Assembly: GCA_050011895.1 (NCBI GenBank)
Contig: JBEKIF010000146.1
Span: 1 to 9,661, forward strand
Source of the DNA: DATBGO01 sp050011895
GTDB taxonomy: Bacteria; Actinomycetota; Actinomycetes; Streptosporangiales; Streptosporangiaceae
Direction of reading: 5' to 3'
Length of the DNA: 9,661 bases
Of the stretch, positions 5,963 to 9,661 are shown piece by piece. The notes under the pieces are model-generated. The model saw only the letters and a list, made by a program, of their open reading frames with translations, ran no database searches and was not told the origin of the DNA. The stretch's first letter is position 1, and each line of letters begins with the position of its first letter. The position numbers were made by a program, and so were the translations under genes.

Positions 5963-7191
5963 GACGGCGCTGGAGCCTGCGGGTCCCGAGAGGTTACCCC
6001 GAGCAGGAAGGACCGCAGTTCTGGGCAGACGACGTCCGCGTCAAAGTCACGGCGGAATCGCTCGCGCGCCGCTTGCGCTGCCTTCAATCTTGTCGGCTCG
6101 CTGTCGAGGAAGCCGATCAGCACGGCCGCGGCCTGGGCTGGGTTGTCGAGGGACCAGAACCGGGCCTCGACGCCGTCGTCGCAGAGCTCACCGATGCCGC
6201 CGGTGTCACCTGCCACGATGGGAAGCCCAGCGGCCATTGCCTCGATGATGGCCAGTGGTAGCGATTCGGAGTACGAAGCGTGGACGTAGGCCCGGTAGCC
6301 CGGTAGGAAGCCGCGGACGTCGGTCCGGAAGCCGCGGAAGCGGACTTGTCCTTCCAGGCCCAGGGAGCGGGCCTGGCGCAGGAGGTCCGCCCGGCAGGGC
6401 CCCTCACCGTACACATCCAGGGTGAGGGATCGTCCGGCCCGCTTGGCTTCGGCCAGGACCTCCAGCAGGAAGCGGTGGTTCTTGACAAGATCAAGGTTGC
6501 CGATGGTGACCAGGTCCCCGAGCGGCTCCTGGCCGGGCTCAACGTGCAATGGCGCCACGAAGTTGCCGATGACGGCGGAGGGCACTGCCGCGGCCTCGGG
6601 GAGCCAGGTCACGAGCGCATCCTGCGCCCACCTGGACACGTATACGAGGCCGTCGACCTGTGGGATTGCCTCCCGTTCGACCCGCCGGATCGCCCGGAAT
6701 ACAGTCCCGTCCCGCCTGATCTGCTTCTTGTCGGCCCATTCGTCGGCCATGGAGATCCGAAGGTGAACTGCCATTACCACGCGCTGGTGTGGACCTCTCC
6801 GCGTGCCCAAGGCCGCCCGGGCGGCCAGGGGATCCTGGGTGTAGACGACGCAGTCACCGGCTTCGGCGAGTCGCTGGCGCAGCGCGTTGCGGAGGAACAC
6901 CTCATGCCAGTACAGATACCAGGCGACGCTCGCAGCCCGGCTGCATCGTTCCAGTACGAGCTGGCGGAAGCCGAAAACAGGGTAGGTAAGTGGTCGGCCC
7001 CACGAGAACGGGGTGACGAGCGTGCTGCCCTGACCGCTTTCCTCAAGATACTGGCGTAGCTGCCGGATGTGTGTGTCAACGCCGGTGATGCCGTCCCCTC
7101 GGAGGATGGTCGCGATGACCAGCGGTAGTGAAGCCTCGTCCTGGAATCGGCCGCCGCCCGAATGGGACGGTCCGTCATCGTTATACTTCAT
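5959..7191 (-). CDS. Family 4 (GT-B fold) glycosyltransferase
   Basis: Start: ATG at 7191 (MKYNDDG) overlaps the upstream methyltransferase by 11 bases. The same frame is open to an ATG at 7338, but that would add 49 unrelated residues lying inside the methyltransferase gene. Seen: 410 residues. The N-terminal domain has VIATILRGDGITGVDTHIRQ (25-44), a glycine-rich acceptor/donor loop. The C-terminal domain has VTIGNLDLVKNHRFLLEVL (228-246), LDVYGEGPCRADLL (258-271), VRFRGFRTDV (283-292) and the EX7E signature ESLPLAIIE (E309, E317), then AGLPIVAGDTGGIGEL. Known: this is the donor-binding half of retaining family 4 enzymes that build capsule, exopolysaccharide or LPS-like glycans in the cytoplasm. 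Only a weak ribosome site is visible, so translation probably depends on reinitiation after the methyltransferase. It is the last gene of the minus-strand run. Confidence 0.92.
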   Translation of the reverse strand: MKYNDDGPSHSGGGRFQDEASLPLVIATILRGDGITGVDTHIRQLRQYLEESGQGSTLVTPFSWGRPLTYPVFGFRQLVLERCSRAASVAWYLYWHEVFLRNALRQRLAEAGDCVVYTQDPLAARAALGTRRGPHQRVVMAVHLRISMADEWADKKQIRRDGTVFRAIRRVEREAIPQVDGLVYVSRWAQDALVTWLPEAAAVPSAVIGNFVAPLHVEPGQEPLGDLVTIGNLDLVKNHRFLLEVLAEAKRAGRSLTLDVYGEGPCRADLLRQARSLGLEGQVRFRGFRTDVRGFLPGYRAYVHASYSESLPLAIIEAMAAGLPIVAGDTGGIGELCDDGVEARFWSLDNPAQAAAVLIGFLDSEPTRLKAAQAARERFRRDFDADVVCPELRSFLLGVTSRDPQAPAPS

Positions 7192-8029
7192 CTTGGTGCC
7201 CGTTCGTGGTGCTGCTTGCCCATGCGGCTCCGATACCGTCTCCGGGCCACCAATGGTCAAGGGGTTGCTCCCTGAAGAACAGGTAATGATGGCCGCTTCG
7301 TTCTGCCCAGTCGGACAGCGCAGACGAGTCATGCGCATTGTCTGAAAGCATGATCGCGCTGGCGCGCAAGTTCGGCTCGACCGCCGTGAGCTCCCTGGTC
7401 TCGTAGTCGTAAGTGTGAAGGCTGTCGTGCAGGAACATGTCTACGTCCCTGAGCTCTCCAAGCATGTCAATGGAATTACCGGCGCGACGGTCAATGACAC
7501 TCGCCCAGGGTTCCGCGATGAGATATCCGGCTTCCGGATCGATGTCGATCGTGGTGAGGCGGCCGTGTCCGTTTCGGAGCAGGGCAGCGGCAATGACACA
7601 GGACCCGAGACCAAGGTGAGTGCCCGTCTCGACGACGTGATCCGGCTGTGCGGCACGGACAATCGCGTACCACCCGGACCGCCGTGCCCAGTGCGGCTCC
7701 TTCGCGCAGATCCTCCGGCGCGGATTGGACGACAACCGCCTGGTCAGATGGTTGGCGAGGTCGCTGTCGTCCTCCAGTTCCTGCATCCAGGCCCGGGCCT
7801 GCCCGATCTCGGCTCCGGTGACAGCCGAAATGAACCAGCAGAGCTGGTCACGGTTGAGCGAGTCCAAGTCGTAGGTGAAGTTAGTGGTCTCGCGGCCGTG
7901 CACAAGCCAATCGACTGATCGTCCAATGAGATGCGCGTCGTAACGTGCCACGATCATGGTACGCAACGGAAACGCCGCGCCGCGGGCAATAGGCAAGGTA
8001 GCGATGCGGCGCCGAAGCTTCGACTGCAT
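7181..8029 (-). CDS. Class I SAM-dependent methyltransferase (Methyltransf_24/TylF-CmcI-like)
   Basis: Seen: 282 residues. Motif I is VVETGTHLGLGS (132-143), the strand-2 acidic motif TIDIDPE (160-166), and DMFLHDSLHTYDYE (197-210) matches the family pattern of an acidic strand end followed by DxxHxY. LSDNAHDSS (228-236) forms the next strand and possible metal/substrate site. The first 100 residues hold no motif I recognise; they include DLDSLNRDQL and an acidic ELEDDSDL. Known: relatives O-methylate sugars in antibiotics and surface glycans, often using a divalent metal. Inference: it methylates a sugar of the glycan or a lipid-linked intermediate; the substrate is not determined. Start ATG at 8029 has AAGGAG ten bases ahead. 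It follows the Wzy-like gene after 86 bases and overlaps the family 4 glycosyltransferase, so co-expression is likely. Confidence 0.83.
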   Translation of the reverse strand: MQSKLRRRIATLPIARGAAFPLRTMIVARYDAHLIGRSVDWLVHGRETTNFTYDLDSLNRDQLCWFISAVTGAEIGQARAWMQELEDDSDLANHLTRRLSSNPRRRICAKEPHWARRSGWYAIVRAAQPDHVVETGTHLGLGSCVIAAALLRNGHGRLTTIDIDPEAGYLIAEPWASVIDRRAGNSIDMLGELRDVDMFLHDSLHTYDYETRELTAVEPNLRASAIMLSDNAHDSSALSDWAERSGHHYLFFREQPLDHWWPGDGIGAAWASSTTNGHQDEV

Positions 8030-8115
8030 TGCGGTAGATCTCCTTAGGGACTGTGGTCCGGGCGTTCGGGCTCACGCGAGTTTGGCAGGCTGCTAGTCAG
8101 AATGTTCGGGCACGG
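8030..8115 (-). other. 86-base spacer inside the minus-strand run
   Basis: This is the only gap in the minus-strand polysaccharide run, between the Wzy-like and methyltransferase genes. It contains the methyltransferase ribosome site. I see no terminator hairpin with a T-tract and no clear promoter. It may be a plain spacer or may hide an internal promoter. Confidence 0.4.
8040..8045 (-). promoter_or_regulatory. Ribosome binding site of the methyltransferase gene
   Basis: On the minus strand AAGGAG lies ten bases before the ATG at 8029. The spacing is slightly long but it is the best Shine-Dalgarno in the minus-strand run, and it decides this start. Confidence 0.6.
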
Positions 8116-9372
8116 CTAGAGCGATCGCGGTTGTGCACCAGCATTACCCTCATCCCAGCCACCTGTTTCGACGGGCGGCACCATCAACGACGCGGCCAAG
8201 ATGAGTTCGAGAAGGTATGTCGTCGGTTGAGCGAACCCGACCTGGGTGAACGAGGCGACCAGAGAGTATGTGATGAGGAACAGGGCGAGAGCCCGTCTGG
8301 CGCCGGGTGGCTGGAAGAAGGCGGCCACAAGGAGGAAGAGCACCATCGCTGCACATACAATCACCCCGATGAGACCCTGTTCCAAATACGCTACGAGCCA
8401 GTTGCTGTCGATCGGGAGGCCATTGATCGACCCGTTGGAGAGGCCAAAACCGAAGATCTCCTGGAACCCGGTGCGCGGCATGTTGAGAACCAGGCTCCAG
8501 AAGTCGGTCCGTCCGGTGAGAGATGTTAGCTGGGACTCGCTCTGCCCGCGTGCCAGCCAGGTCGTCGCCACGCCTGCCGCCGTTACCACCCCGATCGATA
8601 CCACGACGCCAGCGGCGGCGAAGAACTTGCGGGCCCGCGCCTTGGTTACGATCAGGCTCAGGCCTGCGACCAGGAGGCTTGCCGCCATGCCTATCAGGGC
8701 AGTCCTCGTGTGGGAGAGGAGGATGATGGCTACTCCGGCTACGGCCGCGAGCGCGGCGACCCGGCCGCTCGTGATTCCGCTGAGCCAGAGCACAACTATC
8801 AGCCCGGCCGTGACCGCCGCGTAGTGCGCCACCTCTGTGGCCGGTATGTCGTAGAGCACGCCACTGAGCCTGCCCCCGCTGAGGGCATGGCCGGGCAACA
8901 CCAGCAGGCCCAGAATTACCGTGCCTAGTGCCACCGAGAGTGATGCCAGGTAAGCGCGGACGAGCAGCAGGTCGCGTCGGCCCCACCACGGCGAAAGCAG
9001 CCAGAGCACGGCCACGAACTCGACGAGCCGGAAGAACCGGTACACGGTGCCGAAATGCTGTGGCTGCAGGGTCGTGACGACTGCCTCGAGGGCGAGCAGG
9101 CTTACCAGGCAGAGGAACACGTTCGGGCGCACGACGACCCTGCGATTGACGGTCAATGCCACAAGCAGGGCCGCCGGCAGGGCTCCCTGCGTGAGGACCT
9201 TGCCCACTGCATGCGGGACAGGTAGGGCAGAGCCGTAGTAAGTCAGGCAGTTGAGCACCACTAGGCCCCAGGCCACGCCAACCCTGCGTCGTACCGAGCG
9301 TGCCCGCGCCTCCGCGGGTCTCAGCGTGGATACCCGGTGGCGGCTGCGGAATGCGACGACGGACGAACTCAT
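8116..9372 (-). CDS. O-antigen ligase / Wzy-type polymerase-like membrane protein
   Basis: Seen: 418 residues with about 12 hydrophobic segments (approximately 33-50, 62-76, 84-102, 110-128, 135-159, 180-199, 205-219, 223-243, 250-270, 332-353, 360-377, 384-397). A long loop lies between the ninth and tenth (270-331). Family-like motifs: LLSHTRTALIG (218-228), LTGRTDFWSLVL in the loop (285-296), FGFGLSN (307-313) and DSNWLVAYLEQGLIG (322-336), corresponding to the usual S-R-T-A-L, GRxxxW, G-G and N-S-Y-x-x-x-x-x-x-G-x-x-G marks of the Wzy_C domain. Known: these integral membrane enzymes join lipid-linked repeat units or ligate glycans outside the membrane. Polymerase or ligase cannot be told apart here; with a Wzx-like flippase nearby, polymerase is likelier. 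Start ATG overlaps the upstream stop (ATGA) and has no clear ribosome site of its own. Confidence 0.84.
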   Translation of the reverse strand: MSSSVVAFRSRHRVSTLRPAEARARSVRRRVGVAWGLVVLNCLTYYGSALPVPHAVGKVLTQGALPAALLVALTVNRRVVVRPNVFLCLVSLLALEAVVTTLQPQHFGTVYRFFRLVEFVAVLWLLSPWWGRRDLLLVRAYLASLSVALGTVILGLLVLPGHALSGGRLSGVLYDIPATEVAHYAAVTAGLIVVLWLSGITSGRVAALAAVAGVAIILLSHTRTALIGMAASLLVAGLSLIVTKARARKFFAAAGVVVSIGVVTAAGVATTWLARGQSESQLTSLTGRTDFWSLVLNMPRTGFQEIFGFGLSNGSINGLPIDSNWLVAYLEQGLIGVIVCAAMVLFLLVAAFFQPPGARRALALFLITYSLVASFTQVGFAQPTTYLLELILAASLMVPPVETGGWDEGNAGAQPRSL

Positions 9373-9661
9373 CGGCCGGTGCGCCGACGTTGGCCCGCGT
9401 GCTCGGGCGGATCCGGCTGCAGCCTGGATGCGGCGCTGTCGTCGGACGGCCTTCCACGTCGAGCCCCGGCGAGAGAACCCTCCGCATCAGCCTGCATGCC
9501 CGATGCCATGACGGCATCGCGGCTTGCTCCGGGCGTGGATGTCACGCCGAGGCTCTCGTCGGTCTTGTCGGCCCCGACGAGCACGGCGCAGACCAGGCGC
9601 GTGCCCGCGAGCCGTATCATCTCGCCGACGGCATGGATCTTCGTCCACGATGACCGTCCGG
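9369..9661 (-). CDS. C-terminal part of a probable Wzz/BY-kinase-like chain-length protein (5' part outside window)
   Basis: Seen: the minus-strand frame is open from the window edge for 96 codons to a TGA that overlaps the next gene's ATG (ATGA). Codon third positions are strongly G/C in this frame. The visible product contains IHAVGEMIRLAGTRLVCAVL followed by VGADKTDESLGV, then a polar disordered tail ending QRRRTGR. Inference: the RLAG-x-R-L-x-x-A-V-L-V-G-A-D part resembles the last helix and strand of the P-loop kinase domain in actinobacterial Wzz/tyrosine-kinase fusions, which end with a polar tail. The nucleotide-binding motifs lie outside the window, so the family call is from resemblance and context. 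Known role of that family: control of chain length with the Wzy polymerase, which fits the immediate neighbour. Confidence 0.58.
   Translation of the reverse strand, partial: GRSSWTKIHAVGEMIRLAGTRLVCAVLVGADKTDESLGVTSTPGASRDAVMASGMQADAEGSLAGARRGRPSDDSAASRLQPDPPEHAGQRRRTGR

Noticed and set aside
6346..7059. Plus-strand frame of 237 codons opposite the family 4 glycosyltransferase
   Set aside because: Antisense shadow; the minus frame carries the EX7E motif and all family features.
8150..9517. Minus-strand frame of 455 codons overlapping the Wzy-like gene
   Set aside because: Product is Pro/Arg/Gly/Ala-rich without membrane segments, a frame-shifted reading of the real gene; it also crosses the ATGA junction.
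9300..9653. Plus-strand frames at the right edge
   Set aside because: They oppose the minus-strand frame that shows high third-position GC and couples by ATGA to the Wzy-like gene.
1..9661. Insertion sequences, tRNA genes, rRNA genes or attachment sites
   Set aside because: No transposase-like product, no terminal inverted repeats, no tRNA-like cloverleaf or rRNA core sequence was seen on either strand.

Overview
The window is high-GC DNA (locally near 87% in the left part, about 50% at the lowest) with short or overlapping gene junctions and strong GC preference at third codon positions. This fits a filamentous or related actinobacterium. The kinesin-light-chain type tetratricopeptide repeats and the SCO/lipoprotein pair fit that guess, but no marker gene allows a genus call.

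Layout: (1) Bases 1-1577, plus strand: the 3' part of a SCO1/SenC-type thioredoxin-fold copper protein, overlapping by GTGA an exported lipoprotein with an Asp-box, propeller-like sequence. These look like chromosomal flank unrelated to the rest. (2) 1578-1701: a short convergent intergenic stretch with two hairpin-capable palindromes. (3) 1702-4134, minus: a Wzx-type polysaccharide flippase carrying about 300 extra C-terminal residues, including five exactly phased 42-residue TPR units. (4) 4135-4960: about 0.8 kb without a firm gene; it holds hairpins, one set mutually exclusive, and two weak small ORFs leading into the next gene. (5) 4961-5962, plus: a family 2 glycosyltransferase. (6) 5959-9661, minus: a tight run that reads, in order of transcription, the C-terminal end of a probable Wzz/BY-kinase-like chain-length protein, an O-antigen ligase/Wzy-type membrane protein, a class I SAM methyltransferase and a family 4 glycosyltransferase. 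The two glycosyltransferases end tail-to-tail on a shared CTAG.

Together, regions 3-6 look like part of an exopolysaccharide, capsule or cell-surface glycan locus. The two glycosyltransferases would build the repeat unit, the methyltransferase could modify it, the flippase would move the lipid-linked unit across the membrane, and the Wzy-like protein with the Wzz-like partner would polymerise it. The initiating sugar-phosphate transferase and nucleotide-sugar enzymes are not in the window. The most unusual element is the flippase-TPR fusion, where a GC step inside one reading frame suggests a composite gene. The non-coding leader before the family 2 glycosyltransferase is the other place worth attention.
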